A stretch of DNA of 64,000 nt from Corynebacterium sp. (GTDB lineage Bacteria > Actinomycetota > Actinomycetes > Mycobacteriales > Mycobacteriaceae). Of the stretch, positions 41,473-50,535 are shown in pieces. How positions within the stretch are numbered: the first letter of the stretch is position 1; the number at the start of each line of letters is the position of its first letter. The notes under the pieces were generated by a model. It did no database searches. It was not told the origin of the DNA and saw only the letters and a program-made list of their open reading frames with translations. The stretch covers positions 1-64,000 of the forward strand of contig NZ_JASLIP010000047.1 in the NCBI RefSeq assembly GCF_030152825.1. Reading direction: 5' to 3'. The translations under genes were made by a program, and so were the position numbers.

Positions 41473-42300
41473 GTGTCCACCCCGACCGAGAAACCGCAGC
41501 CGAAGGTCTCCCTCGACCGCTTGGCGCTCTCCCCCTCCCGCGCCGGGGACTATCAGCAGTGCCCGCTGCTCTACCGCTTCCGCAGCATCGACAAGCTGCC
41601 GGAACCCAAGACGATCGCGCAGGTGAAGGGAACCCTCGTCCACGCGGTGCTCGAGGAACTCCACGCCCTGCCCCGCGAGCAGCGCACCTACCCGGCCGCG
41701 GTGAAGATGCTGAAGCCCGCGTGGGCAAAGATGGTGGGCAAGGACACCGATCTGAACGAGCTCGTTCCGGAAGACCAGCTCTACGACTTCCTCGTCGACG
41801 CCCGCGCCCTGGTCAAGGGGTACTTCCAGATGGAAAACCCCCAGGGCTTCGACGCCCACGAGGTCGAGGAGTTCGTCGAAGCCACCCTGCCCAACGGGGT
41901 CCCTGTCCGCGGCTTCATCGACCGGGTGGACGTCGCCGCGAATGGCCAGGTACGCGTCGTCGACTACAAGACCGGAAAGAAGCCGCCACCGCGCTTCGCC
42001 GCCCAGGCGCTGTTCCAGATGAAGTTCTACGCCCTGGTCTACTGGCGGCTGCACGACCTGATCCCGGCCCAGCTTCGGCTGATGTACTTGAAGGTGGCCG
42101 ACGACCTGGTGCTGCAGCCCACCCCCGCTGAGCTGCAGTACTTCGAGCGCGACCTGCGCGAACTCTGGGACCGCATCCTCGCTGACATCCATAGCGGGGA
42201 CTTTCAGCCGAAGACCTCCAAGCTCTGCGACTGGTGCTCCTTCCAGGAGCTCTGCCCCGCATTCGGCGGCACTCCCCCGGAGTACCCGGAGGTCCGCTAG
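41473..42300 (+). CDS. RecB-family exonuclease with probable 4Fe-4S cluster
   Basis: The GTG at 41473 follows AAGGAGAATTA; the protein has 275 residues. The PD-(D/E)xK nuclease core has GFIDRVD and VVDYKTGK (about 148-175, with the catalytic Asp and Lys). Four cysteines fit a Cas4/AddB-type iron-sulfur cluster: C30 (QQCPLLYRF) and three near the end in CDWCSFQELC (about residues 255-264). The protein is a stand-alone nuclease like those common in actinobacteria, and no Cas genes are nearby. It probably acts in DNA repair, end processing or removal of damaged DNA. Confidence 0.88.
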   Translation: MSTPTEKPQPKVSLDRLALSPSRAGDYQQCPLLYRFRSIDKLPEPKTIAQVKGTLVHAVLEELHALPREQRTYPAAVKMLKPAWAKMVGKDTDLNELVPEDQLYDFLVDARALVKGYFQMENPQGFDAHEVEEFVEATLPNGVPVRGFIDRVDVAANGQVRVVDYKTGKKPPPRFAAQALFQMKFYALVYWRLHDLIPAQLRLMYLKVADDLVLQPTPAELQYFERDLRELWDRILADIHSGDFQPKTSKLCDWCSFQELCPAFGGTPPEYPEVR

Positions 42301-42303
42301 CGC

Positions 42304-43836
42304 CTACTCGTAGCGGCGACCCCGGTACATCGGGTTGAGCAGGTTCTCCGTGCTCAGCACCTCGTTGAGGGTGTCCTCGTCGAGCAGCTCCTTCTCCAAG
42401 ACGAGTTCGCGCACCGACTTCCCGGTCGCCGCGGCCTCCTTGCCGATCAGGTCGCCATTGTGGTGGCCGATCAGGGGGTTGAGGTAGGTGATGATGCCGA
42501 TCGAGTTCTCGACGTAGTTGCGGCAGACGTCCTCGTTCGCGGTGATGTCCACGACGCACAGCGTGCGCAGCGTGGTGCAGGCCCGCGCCATGAAGCGAAT
42601 GGATTCGAAGGCGCACTGCGCGATGACCGGTTCCATGACGTTGAGCTGGAGCTGGCCGGCCTCGGCGGCCATGGAGACGGTGACGTCGTTGCCGAAGACC
42701 TTGAAGCAGATCTGGTTGACGACCTCAGGGATCACCGGGTTGACCTTCGCCGGCATGATCGAGGAACCCGCCTGGCGAGGTGGGATGTTGATCTCCCCCA
42801 GGCCGGCGCGCGGGCCGGAGGACAGCAGACGCAGGTCATTACAGATCTTCGACAGCTTCATCGCGGTGCGCTTCACTGCCGCGTGGGTGTTGACGAACGC
42901 ACCGGTGTCGCTGGTTGCCTCCACCAGGTCGTACGCGGAGGTGATGTCCAGGCCCGTGATCTCCCGCAGGGATGCGATTGCCGCCTGGCGGTAGCCTGGG
43001 GGCGTGTTCACGCCGGTGCCGATCGCGGTGCCACCCAGGTTGACCTGTCGCAGCAGGGACTGCGCGTGCCTGAGCTGCGCGGACTCCTCGGCGATGTTGT
43101 TCGCGAAGGCGCGGAACTCCTGGCCCAGGGACATCGGGACGGCGTCCTGCAGCTGGGTTCGGCCCATCTTGATGATGTGGTCGAACTCCTGAGCCTTAGC
43201 GAATAGCGCGCGCTCCAGCGCAGCCAGGTGCTTGAGCAGTTCGTCGATATCGAAGTGGAGGCCCAGGCGCAGCCCAGTTGGGAAGGCGTCGTTGGTGGAC
43301 TGGGACATGTTGACGTCATCGTTCGGGCTGATGATGTCGTAGCGGCCCTTCGGGTACCCGAGGTGCTCCAGCGCGAGGTTCGCGATGACCTCGTTGGTGT
43401 TCATGTTTTGGGACGTCCCTGCCCCGCCTTGGAAGACGTCGATGGGGAACTGATCCATCGCGCGGTGTTCCTCGAGCACCGCATCGCAGGCCGCGACGAT
43501 CGCCTCGCCCTTGTCGATGGGCAGAGCCTTGACCCGCATGTTGGCCATCGCGGCGGCCTTCTTCACCATCACCATGCCGCGGATGAGCTCCGGGATGTGG
43601 TTGATGTTCGTGCGGGAGATCTGGAAGTTATCCACTGCTCGGAGGGTGTGGATTCCGTAGTAGGCGTCTGCCGGAACCTTCATCGTGCCCAGCAGGTCTT
43701 CCTCCAGGCGGTAGTGTGCGCCGCTGCGGGCTTCCAGGGAGGAGGATTCGGCTGAGGTGATGATGTCCGTCGAGCTCAGGACGTGCCCGTCGCTGGAGCT
43801 TTGGGAGTTCGGGGAGGGCTTGGGGCGGTGTGCCAT
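42304..43836 (-). CDS. aspA: Aspartate ammonia-lyase
   Basis: The ATG at 43836, after AGGTGG, gives 510 residues. It reversibly deaminates aspartate to fumarate and ammonia. The fumarase/aspartase signature GSSIMPAKVNP is near residue 360, with TNDAFPTGLRL and GRTQLQDAVPMSLGQEF near 180-240. A Ser-rich N-terminal extension of about 45 residues precedes the catalytic fold, starting near YRLEEDLLGTMKVPADAYYGI. The gene is the last of the uppP-to-aspA minus-strand block, but the 245-base gap upstream of its start, with promoter-like TATGCT elements and a hairpin, suggests its own promoter. Confidence 0.95.
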   Translation of the reverse strand: MAHRPKPSPNSQSSSDGHVLSSTDIITSAESSSLEARSGAHYRLEEDLLGTMKVPADAYYGIHTLRAVDNFQISRTNINHIPELIRGMVMVKKAAAMANMRVKALPIDKGEAIVAACDAVLEEHRAMDQFPIDVFQGGAGTSQNMNTNEVIANLALEHLGYPKGRYDIISPNDDVNMSQSTNDAFPTGLRLGLHFDIDELLKHLAALERALFAKAQEFDHIIKMGRTQLQDAVPMSLGQEFRAFANNIAEESAQLRHAQSLLRQVNLGGTAIGTGVNTPPGYRQAAIASLREITGLDITSAYDLVEATSDTGAFVNTHAAVKRTAMKLSKICNDLRLLSSGPRAGLGEINIPPRQAGSSIMPAKVNPVIPEVVNQICFKVFGNDVTVSMAAEAGQLQLNVMEPVIAQCAFESIRFMARACTTLRTLCVVDITANEDVCRNYVENSIGIITYLNPLIGHHNGDLIGKEAAATGKSVRELVLEKELLDEDTLNEVLSTENLLNPMYRGRRYE

Positions 43837-44081
43837 GTGAAACTGCCACCTAAACTTTCGCGTCAATCGCCACAGGCGTTAAGGGGTGTTGGGAGCCGTA
43901 CTGATGTCCCGGTGCGGCGGAGCATAGGGACGCTCTCGCTGACCGGTGCAGGAACGGGTGTACTTAAAGAGTGTAGAAGAAACGGCGCGCTGCGGGCGCG
44001 GGGCTATCTCCCCTGGGGTAGCCGTGGAAGAAAAAGGAGGCCGCCACGACGGCGACCCCGTTGAGGGATAAGGCGAATCCG
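43837..44081 (-). promoter_or_regulatory. Leader region between hisG and aspA
   Basis: The minus strand has a short GC hairpin followed by CCTCCTTTTT (about 44032-44060), a probable hisG terminator. A TACACT and a TATGCT element (about 43940-43980) are candidate -10 boxes for aspA. The gap is too large to be simply intercistronic. Confidence 0.4.
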
Positions 44082-44996
44082 CTAGATACGGGCGATGCGG
44101 ATATCCGTTGCGAGGATCGCCTCCGCCCCCAGGGCGGACAGCGAATCCATCAGCGCGTTGGCCTGCTTGCGTGGCACCATTGCGCGCACCGCGACCCAGC
44201 CTTCATTAGCCAGCGGGGAGACGGTCGGGGCCGAGAGCCCCGGGGTGATGGCGGCAGCTTCGTCCAGCACGTCCCGGGAGACGTTGTAGTCCAGCATGAC
44301 GTAGTTCTGGGCGTGCAGGATGCCCTCCATGCGCTTCAGCAGCACCTGCTTTGCTTCGTCCATCTCGGCCCCCTTGCGGCCGATCATGACGGCCTCGGAG
44401 ACGCACAGCGGCTCGCCGAAAGGCTCCAGGCCCTGCGTGCGGAGGGTGCGGCCGGTGGAGACCACGTCGGCGATCGCGTCGGCCACGCCCAGGCGGATGG
44501 AGATCTCCACCGCGCCGTCCAGGCGGATCACCGTGGCGTCGATGCCCCGGTTCTTCAGGTCCTTACGCACGAGGTTCGGGTAGGCGGTGGCGATGCGCTT
44601 GCCCACCAGCTTCTCGACCGTCCAGCCCTCGCCCATCGGGGCGGCGTAGCGGAAGGTGGAGGCCCCGAAGCCCAGCGGCAGCAGCTCGGCGGTTTCCTCG
44701 CGGGTATCTGCGGCAAGATCGCGGCCCGTGATTCCGATGTCGAGGTGGCCGGAGGCGACGTAGATGGCGATGTCCTTCGGGCGCAGGAAGTAGAACTCAA
44801 CCTGGTTCTCGTGGTCGACCGCGGTCAGCGCCTTGGAATCAGCGCGGGTGGTGTAACCCGCCTCCTTGAGGATGTTCGTCGCGGCTTCCGAGAGCGAACC
44901 CTTGTTCGGGACGGCGACGCGCAGGTAGCGCTCACCGGAATCAGAGGCGTTGTCTTTAGGAATCGGGGCGTTCAGGTTGGGCGCGACCTGGGACAT
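44082..44996 (-). CDS. hisG: ATP phosphoribosyltransferase, long form
   Basis: The protein has 304 residues. It catalyses the first step of histidine synthesis, joining ATP and PRPP. The long form carries a C-terminal ACT-like regulatory domain (about 225-304) that binds histidine. The substrate-binding block is LRVAVPNKGSLSEAATNIL (about 25-43), and VVSTGRTLRTQGLEP (about 180-194) is the PRPP-loop region. A 20-residue N-terminal extension (APIPKDNASDSGE) precedes the fold. It follows hisE by 96 bases that include a GC hairpin. Confidence 0.95.
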   Translation of the reverse strand: MSQVAPNLNAPIPKDNASDSGERYLRVAVPNKGSLSEAATNILKEAGYTTRADSKALTAVDHENQVEFYFLRPKDIAIYVASGHLDIGITGRDLAADTREETAELLPLGFGASTFRYAAPMGEGWTVEKLVGKRIATAYPNLVRKDLKNRGIDATVIRLDGAVEISIRLGVADAIADVVSTGRTLRTQGLEPFGEPLCVSEAVMIGRKGAEMDEAKQVLLKRMEGILHAQNYVMLDYNVSRDVLDEAAAITPGLSAPTVSPLANEGWVAVRAMVPRKQANALMDSLSALGAEAILATDIRIARI

Positions 44997-45025
44997 GTGG
45001 CTCCTTGCGTGGTGGATACTGTGCA

Positions 45026-45052
45026 GCGCCGCCGCAGTGATGGGTGCGGCGC
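45026..45052 (-). repeat. Hairpin in the hisE-hisG spacer
   Basis: GCGCCGC at 45026-45032 and GCGGCGC at 45046-45052 form a 7-base stem with a 13-base loop. No T run follows, so it may affect mRNA processing or the hisE/hisG ratio rather than end transcription. Confidence 0.45.
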
Positions 45053-45092
45053 AGTCGGGTTCCGTGCGTTTAGTTCGGGCTTCTAGCTGGGC

Positions 45093-45365
45093 CTAAAGAT
45101 GCTTGTAGATGTCCTCGAGGCTGAGGCCCCGGCCGACTGCCACGACCTGTAGCCAGTACAGCAGCTGGGAGATCTCCTCGGCCAGCTCCTCATCCGACTC
45201 GTACTCGGCGGCCAGCCACACTTCCCCAGCCTCTTCGACGATCTTCTTGCCTTGGAAATGGACACCGGCGTCGAGGGCTTTGACGGTGCCGGAGCCTTCT
45301 GGACGGGTGCGCGCCTTCTCGGAAAGCTCCGCGAATAGGGAATCAAAATTCTTGGGATTGCTCAC
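45093..45365 (-). CDS. hisE: Phosphoribosyl-ATP pyrophosphohydrolase
   Basis: The GTG at 45365 gives 90 residues, close to other corynebacterial HisE proteins; a longer in-frame extension has no support. It hydrolyses phosphoribosyl-ATP to phosphoribosyl-AMP, the second step of histidine synthesis. The all-alpha NTP-pyrophosphohydrolase fold has KKIVEEAGEVWLAAEYESDEEL (about 43-64, Mg-binding Glu residues) and EISQLLYWLQVV. It is paired with hisG as in other corynebacteria. Confidence 0.94.
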   Translation of the reverse strand: MSNPKNFDSLFAELSEKARTRPEGSGTVKALDAGVHFQGKKIVEEAGEVWLAAEYESDEELAEEISQLLYWLQVVAVGRGLSLEDIYKHL

Positions 45366-45406
45366 GCCCCTATTGTGGCACGCGTCTCCCCCGAAGGTTG
45401 CAAGGA

Positions 45407-45446
45407 GCCCCGATAGTGGGGTGAATAGTCGCACCACTATCGGGGC
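45407..45446. repeat. Perfect 13-base inverted repeat upstream of hisE
   Basis: GCCCCGATAGTGG at 45407-45419 and CCACTATCGGGGC at 45434-45446 pair perfectly across a 14-base loop. It lies in the gap between the unknown gene and hisE. No T run follows on the minus strand, so it is either a transcript-stabilising hairpin, an attenuator-type element or an operator. Confidence 0.6.
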
Positions 45447-45475
45447 AAGTGTCCAGCCCCAGGGGGCTTAAAGGG

Positions 45476-45898
45476 CTACTCCTCGACGAGTTCGCGCACG
45501 GCGTCGCAGATCACCGTGGCTTCCCCACCCACCGTGGCAGTGAGTCGACTGAGGAACACCAGCAGCTCGTCCAGCTCCTCGCTATCCAGGAGCAGCCCGC
45601 CGTTGGCGTCGGAGATTGCGATGATCCTGCGGGCCCCGGCCAGGGAGGTCTCCTGAGGATCTGCCCCGCCCAGGATCGCCTCCCCGATGGTCACCAGCTC
45701 TGCCTGGGCCTCGTCCACCGCAGACTCCGGGTACGGCGGGTCCCAATGCTGTCGCTCCTCGGCGCGCAGGTAGCTGCCGGTAGCCATCATCCGGAGGTTT
45801 CCGATGAACTCCGTGGCGGCCTCACGGACATCTGGTGGCCATTCGGAAAGCGAAGAATCGCCCGCCGAGTATGGGTGCTGTGCCACGGCGCTCGTCAC
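45476..45898 (-). CDS. Unknown conserved protein between mshC and hisE
   Basis: I choose the GTG at 45898, five bases after the mshC stop, giving 140 residues; a longer frame would run into mshC. The protein is mostly helical and acidic, with no membrane segment, no signal peptide and no recognised motif. Landmarks are EWPPDVREAATEFIGNLRMMATG (about 17-39), a central WDPPYP block and a repeated Glu/Leu-rich C-terminal half. It is co-transcribed with mshC, and a role with mycothiol or the histidine genes is possible but not shown. Confidence 0.55.
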   Translation of the reverse strand: MTSAVAQHPYSAGDSSLSEWPPDVREAATEFIGNLRMMATGSYLRAEERQHWDPPYPESAVDEAQAELVTIGEAILGGADPQETSLAGARRIIAISDANGGLLLDSEELDELLVFLSRLTATVGGEATVICDAVRELVEE

Positions 45899-45903
45899 CC
45901 GCC

Positions 45904-47223
45904 CTAGACCGTGACGCCGAGCAGCGCGTCGAGACCCGCGGCGAGAGCCTGGGAAGGCGCAGTGCGCTCGGCGGCAGGGGTGACCCGATAGCCACTGGCT
46001 CCAATGCCCCTGTTGACCGCCGCTGCCCACTCGTCGAGCGTGCGCAGGACGGCTGGGGTGTCGAGGTCGTTGGAAAGGTGTCCGGTGACGGCCGCCAGCA
46101 CTTCCGCGACGCGCTGCGGATTGTTCTCCTCAGCGGCAGCGGCGCGCCACTTGGCGAGGCGATCCTCAGCCTCACTGAGGACCTCCGCGGACCAGTCACG
46201 ATCGGCCCGGTAGTGCCCGGCGTAGAGCCCCACGCGGATTGCCGCGGGGTCGAAGCCCTGCGCGGTGAGCGCGGAGACGAATTCCAGGTTTCCGAGGGAC
46301 TTGGACATCTTGGTCCCCTCAAGGCCGATCATGCCGGTGTGCACGTAGTGCCCCGCCATACGCTGGGTGCCGCAGGCAGCCTCCACGTGAGCTGCCGAGT
46401 ACTCATGGTGCGGGTAACGCAGATCAACGCCGCCACCCTGGATGGCGAACTGCTCCCCCAAGCGGTTCATTGCGATGGCCGCGCACTCCACGTGCCAGCC
46501 AGGCCGCCCCGAGCCAAAGGGAGCATCCCACTCCGGCTCACCCGTGCGGTGGGCCCGCCACAGCTGTGCATCCAGCGGGTGGCGCTTGCCTTCCCGCTCC
46601 GGGTCACCACCGCGCTCGGCGAAGAGTTCCCGCATGGTGGCCTCGTCGTAGCGGGACTCGTAGCCAAACTGTTCGGTGAAGGTGTGGTCGGCGTAGATAT
46701 CCGGGTACTCCCCCTCCACGACGTAGGCCGCGCCCTTGTCGAGCAGCGCGCTGACCATCTCGACGACCTCATCGATCGTCTCCATCGCCCCGACGAAGAA
46801 CTCCGGCGGCAGAATCCGCAGCTGAGTCATGTCGGAACGGAACAGGTCGGTCTGCTCCTTGCCCAGCTCGCGCCAGTCCACGCCATCACGCTCGGCGCGC
46901 TCGAACAGCGGATCATCGACATCCGTGACATTCTGCACATAAGTAACGGCGTGCCCGGCGGCGCGCAAGTAACGGTTCACCAGGTCGAAGGTGTTATAGG
47001 TCGCCGCGTGCCCCAGGTGGGTGGAGTCATACGGGGTGATCCCGCAGACGTACATGCCCACCGGGGCGCCGTCCTCTGGCAGTGCGACGGGCTTGACCTG
47101 GTCATCTGCCGTGTCGTAGAGCTGCAACGCTGGCGGGGCCGCCACCTCCGCTGCAGCGGAATCGGCCACCGCCGGAATGGCCGTCGGGAACTGTGGGACA
47201 CGGGGAGCAGACCAAGAATGCAT
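45904..47223 (-). CDS. mshC: MshC, cysteine:GlcN-Ins ligase of mycothiol synthesis
   Basis: The protein has 439 residues. It joins L-cysteine to 1-O-glucosaminyl-myo-inositol in mycothiol synthesis, using ATP. It is related to cysteinyl-tRNA synthetase: MYVCGITPYDSTHLGHA (about 57-73, zinc-binding Cys and HLGH), GWHVECAAIAM (about 240-250) and KMSKS near 300 (HIGH and KMSKS motifs). The tRNA-binding C-terminal part of CysS is missing, and the pattern of MshC fits. The gene follows uppP after nine bases. Confidence 0.96.
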   Translation of the reverse strand: MHSWSAPRVPQFPTAIPAVADSAAAEVAAPPALQLYDTADDQVKPVALPEDGAPVGMYVCGITPYDSTHLGHAATYNTFDLVNRYLRAAGHAVTYVQNVTDVDDPLFERAERDGVDWRELGKEQTDLFRSDMTQLRILPPEFFVGAMETIDEVVEMVSALLDKGAAYVVEGEYPDIYADHTFTEQFGYESRYDEATMRELFAERGGDPEREGKRHPLDAQLWRAHRTGEPEWDAPFGSGRPGWHVECAAIAMNRLGEQFAIQGGGVDLRYPHHEYSAAHVEAACGTQRMAGHYVHTGMIGLEGTKMSKSLGNLEFVSALTAQGFDPAAIRVGLYAGHYRADRDWSAEVLSEAEDRLAKWRAAAAEENNPQRVAEVLAAVTGHLSNDLDTPAVLRTLDEWAAAVNRGIGASGYRVTPAAERTAPSQALAAGLDALLGVTV

Positions 47224-47232
47224 GGTTCCCCA

Positions 47233-48072
47233 CTATAACGGCTGCAAAGCTCCCGCGCCCAGCAGCACCATCACCAGCACACCGACCGGGATGCGCCATG
47301 CTGCGAACCAGGCGAAACTGTGGTTAGACACGAACTTCAGAAGCCAGGCGATGGAGGCGTATCCGACGAGGAAGGCGATCAGCGTGCCGACCGCCAGCTG
47401 GCCCCCGCTCGCTGCCTGGCCTGCAGCCGGATCGAACACATCCCCCAGGGAAAAGATGCCGGACGCCAAGACGGCGGGGATAGCCAGGAGGAAGCTGAAC
47501 CGGGTGGCGACCTCGCGGTCCAGGTTGAGGAACAGACCGGCGGAAATCGTACCGCCCGACCGGGACACGCCAGGGATCAAGGCGAGGCACTGGGCCAGAC
47601 CCATGAGCATCGCATCCCGCATGGTCAGCTCGTCGAAGGAGCGGCGTCGACGTCCTAGCTTCTCCGCGAGAATGAACACGAAGGAGAACAGGATCAACAT
47701 GGCAGCGGTGATCCACAGGTTGCGCAGCTGATCGCGGATCAAATCCTTGCCGAAGAAACCCAGCACCGCGATGGGGATGGTGCCGGCGATGACCATCCAC
47801 CCCATCTGATAGTCGTGGTTCCGCCGGGACTTATCCACCAGGCCGGCGAACCACGCGGTGAGGATCCGCCAGATGTCCTTAGCGAAGTACACGAGCACCG
47901 CCAGCTCCGTGCCGAGCTGGATCACAGCTGTGAAGGAGGCGCCCGCGTCAGCTCCCCAGAACAGTTCGGAGACAATCCGCAGGTGCCCGGAGGAGGAAAC
48001 GGGTAGAAACTCGGTGAGACCTTGCACGATCGACAGCACGATCGTCTGCAGCCAAGACATTTCGGTAGGCAT
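47233..48072 (-). CDS. uppP: UppP (BacA), undecaprenyl-diphosphatase
   Basis: The protein has 279 residues; the start may be the second ATG (48060), since neither has a strong ribosome binding site. It dephosphorylates undecaprenyl diphosphate, recycling the lipid carrier of peptidoglycan and arabinogalactan synthesis. About eight membrane segments are present. The catalytic motifs are TEFLPVSSSGHL (about 20-31) and PGVSRSGGTISAGLF (about 165-179). A high level of UppP gives bacitracin resistance. It starts the block that continues with mshC. Confidence 0.95.
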   Translation of the reverse strand: MPTEMSWLQTIVLSIVQGLTEFLPVSSSGHLRIVSELFWGADAGASFTAVIQLGTELAVLVYFAKDIWRILTAWFAGLVDKSRRNHDYQMGWMVIAGTIPIAVLGFFGKDLIRDQLRNLWITAAMLILFSFVFILAEKLGRRRRSFDELTMRDAMLMGLAQCLALIPGVSRSGGTISAGLFLNLDREVATRFSFLLAIPAVLASGIFSLGDVFDPAAGQAASGGQLAVGTLIAFLVGYASIAWLLKFVSNHSFAWFAAWRIPVGVLVMVLLGAGALQPL

Positions 48073-48169
48073 GCTTAAGGACCATACACCGACCCACCCA
48101 ACTCGGCTGGTAGCGTACTACCTGATGAATGCAGGTAAGCGTGTTTGGCGTAAACGAGGCGATGACGCG

Positions 48170-49321
48170 ATGGCTTGGAAGAAACCTCTGACGTGGGCGA
48201 CTGCGGTAACGGCTACCGTGGGGCTCGGGTTGGCAGGCTGTGCCACCGAGGATGTGGCAGACAACGGCGCGCCGGAAGGATCCGCCGCCCCAGAGTCGGC
48301 ACCGAAGGGCGGCACGCCCGCCATTCCCGCGGACTCCCCGGCAGCGAAGGATCCGCTCGGTGAGGTGCAGAAGGATAGCGAGGCCGGCGAGGTTGTCGAC
48401 GTCTCCCTGATCGGCCTGGACCCGAAGACTGAGCAGGTAGCGGCACTGAGCGCATCCACGCTGCGCATCGGAACGTTGGCTGAGTTGTCTGGTGAGGGCG
48501 AGGCGAAGAAGATCGACGTGCCGGAGAAGTGCACGAAGGTCACGCCTTCAGCCGATGGCGTCATGCTCGCCTGCGACGGCGCGCTATACGAATACGGCGC
48601 CAACGGCAAGCAGCTTAAGAAGTACAGCCTCGACGGCACTCCCACGGTGGCCACCGTCACGACGGATGGCCGGGTGTTCGTGGGCTTCAAGCATTCCAAC
48701 CAGCTGCACTACTACTCCCCCTCCGGCGATCAGCTCGGTGAGGCGGAGACCATCGTCGTCAGCCGTAGCCTCGACGACCTCGTCCACGTCAACAACGAAC
48801 ACGGTGAGGAAAGGCTCGCGGTGATCGACCGCGACCAGACCAGCATCACCGACATCGACCTCGCCACCAACGGCCCGCGCGGTGCCCTGCGCATCGGCCA
48901 GGGCGTGGGTCTGAACAGCGTTGGTCGCGGGGATCAGGGGATCTTCATCGCGGCGGATACCGTGCAGGACCAGTTCCAGGTCTTCACCTTGAACGACGTC
49001 GTGCGCCAGGTCCAGGCCGCCCCCACCGGCAAGAGCCCGTGGGCGGTGCTGTGGGACGGCAAGCGCCAGATCGCCTGGGTCTCCACCACCGGCGATAATA
49101 AGGTCACCGGCTACCGCATCGACAGCGGAACCCCGATCCAGGTAGCGGCGTTCGACTCCATCGCGAACGTGCGCCACATCCTGGACTCCCCGGACGGCGA
49201 CATGCTGTTCTTCTGCCCGGACGGCACCACCCAGCGGGTGTCGGCCACGGATATCGACGCCGCTGTTGAGCGCGGGGTGCCGGGGGCTGAGGACTTCCCC
49301 GTGATTCACGAGGATCACTAG
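48170..49321 (+). CDS. Secreted lipoprotein, beta-propeller-like
   Basis: I choose the ATG at 48170 because it gives a compact signal: KK near the start, a hydrophobic core and the lipobox LAGC at residues 21-24, for 383 residues in total. An ATG at 48125 is possible. After an Ala/Pro/Ser-rich linker (about 28-60), the rest is a repeated strand pattern with blocks such as GKSPWAVLWDGKRQIAWVST (about 285-304), suggesting a YncE/NHL-like propeller. The lipobox places it on the outer face of the membrane. The same gene lies beside uppP and pyrD in other corynebacteria; function unknown. Confidence 0.75.
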   Translation: MAWKKPLTWATAVTATVGLGLAGCATEDVADNGAPEGSAAPESAPKGGTPAIPADSPAAKDPLGEVQKDSEAGEVVDVSLIGLDPKTEQVAALSASTLRIGTLAELSGEGEAKKIDVPEKCTKVTPSADGVMLACDGALYEYGANGKQLKKYSLDGTPTVATVTTDGRVFVGFKHSNQLHYYSPSGDQLGEAETIVVSRSLDDLVHVNNEHGEERLAVIDRDQTSITDIDLATNGPRGALRIGQGVGLNSVGRGDQGIFIAADTVQDQFQVFTLNDVVRQVQAAPTGKSPWAVLWDGKRQIAWVSTTGDNKVTGYRIDSGTPIQVAAFDSIANVRHILDSPDGDMLFFCPDGTTQRVSATDIDAAVERGVPGAEDFPVIHEDH

Positions 49322-49376
49322 CCCACTGGTCGCCACAGAGAACCACGTCCACCACCACACAATTCAGGAGACTGCC

Positions 49377-50504
49377 ATGGCCAACACCCCAACTCCCCGC
49401 CGCTTCAATCACCTCTCGGACTCGGCCTACGAGAAGCTGTTGAAGCTGATGTTCCGGATCCCGCCGGAGCGGATCCACGGCATGCTCTCGGGCGTTTTCC
49501 GTCGAATCGCTGACTCGCAGGTTGCCTGCGCTGCGGTGCGCCGCGCGCTAGTCGTCGACGACCCGGTGCTCTCCCAGACGGTGGCCGGTATTCGCTTTGA
49601 CCGGCCGCTCGGCCTGGCTGCCGGCTTCGATAAGAACGCCGAGGAATTCCACATCTGGGGTCCGCTCGGCTTCGGCTACTCGGAGCTCGGCACGCTGACC
49701 AGCGTTGCCCAGCCTGGTAACCCGACCCCGCGTCTGTTCCGGCTGCCTGAGGACCGCGCGATCCTCAACCGCATGGGATTCAACAACGACGGCGCGATTG
49801 CTGCTGCTCAGCGCCTGTCCCGCCGGCGCTGCCTCGAGCCCGTGGGTGTGAACCTTGGCAAGGCGAAGATCACCCCACCGGAGCTGGCGCCCAACGACTA
49901 CCGCGAGTCCGCGCGTGCGGTGAAGGACGTCGCCGACTACCTGGTGATCAACGTATCCTCCCCGAACACGCCGGGGCTGCGCGACCTGCAGGCCGTGGAC
50001 TCGCTGCGTCCCATCGTCGCGGCAGTCCAGGAGGAAGCCGATCTCCCGCTGTTCGTCAAGATCGCGCCGGATCTTTCCGATGAGGACATCGACGCCGTGA
50101 CCGATCTGGGCATTGAACTGGGGGTCACCGGCCTGATCGCGACGAATACGACGATCAGCCGAGAGGGTCTGAAGTCCGACGCGCAGTGGGTTCAGTCCCT
50201 CGGCGCTGGCGGAGTATCGGGTGCTCCCCTGGCAGAGCGCTCCCTCGAGGTGCTGCGTCGCATCGCGGCACGTGCGGAGGGCAAGCTGGTGCTCATCGGC
50301 GTGGGGGGCATCGAGACCCCGCAGCAGGCCTGGGAGCGCATCGCTGCAGGTGCCAGCCTTCTGCAGGGCTACACCGGCTTTATCTACGGCGGCCCGAACT
50401 GGATCTCGAAGATCCACCGGGGACTGGCCGCACAGATTCGAGCCCACGGCCTGCGGAACATCTCCGAAGCAGTGGGCTCGGGTCTGGAGTGGAAGGAGCT
50501 CTAA
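49377..50504 (+). CDS. pyrD: Dihydroorotate dehydrogenase, class 2
   Basis: The ATG at 49377 follows CAGGAGACTGCC; the protein has 375 residues. It oxidises dihydroorotate to orotate, passing electrons to menaquinone at the membrane, the fourth step of pyrimidine synthesis. FMN- and substrate-binding blocks are GLAAGFDKNAEE (about 79-90), GVNLGKAKITP and VINVSSPNTPGLRDLQ (about 188-203, catalytic Ser of class 2), and GGVSGAPLAERSLEVL. The N-terminal helices (about 1-50) are the membrane-associated part typical of class 2. Confidence 0.97.
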   Translation: MANTPTPRRFNHLSDSAYEKLLKLMFRIPPERIHGMLSGVFRRIADSQVACAAVRRALVVDDPVLSQTVAGIRFDRPLGLAAGFDKNAEEFHIWGPLGFGYSELGTLTSVAQPGNPTPRLFRLPEDRAILNRMGFNNDGAIAAAQRLSRRRCLEPVGVNLGKAKITPPELAPNDYRESARAVKDVADYLVINVSSPNTPGLRDLQAVDSLRPIVAAVQEEADLPLFVKIAPDLSDEDIDAVTDLGIELGVTGLIATNTTISREGLKSDAQWVQSLGAGGVSGAPLAERSLEVLRRIAARAEGKLVLIGVGGIETPQQAWERIAAGASLLQGYTGFIYGGPNWISKIHRGLAAQIRAHGLRNISEAVGSGLEWKEL

Positions 50505-50535
50505 GCAGCTCCCTCGCGTTGAGCGCTTAAGGGGC

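Noticed and set aside
41473..42300. Cas4 of a CRISPR system
   Set aside because: The nuclease has the same iron-sulfur and PD-(D/E)xK pattern, but no other cas gene or repeat array is in the window; it is a common stand-alone actinobacterial gene.
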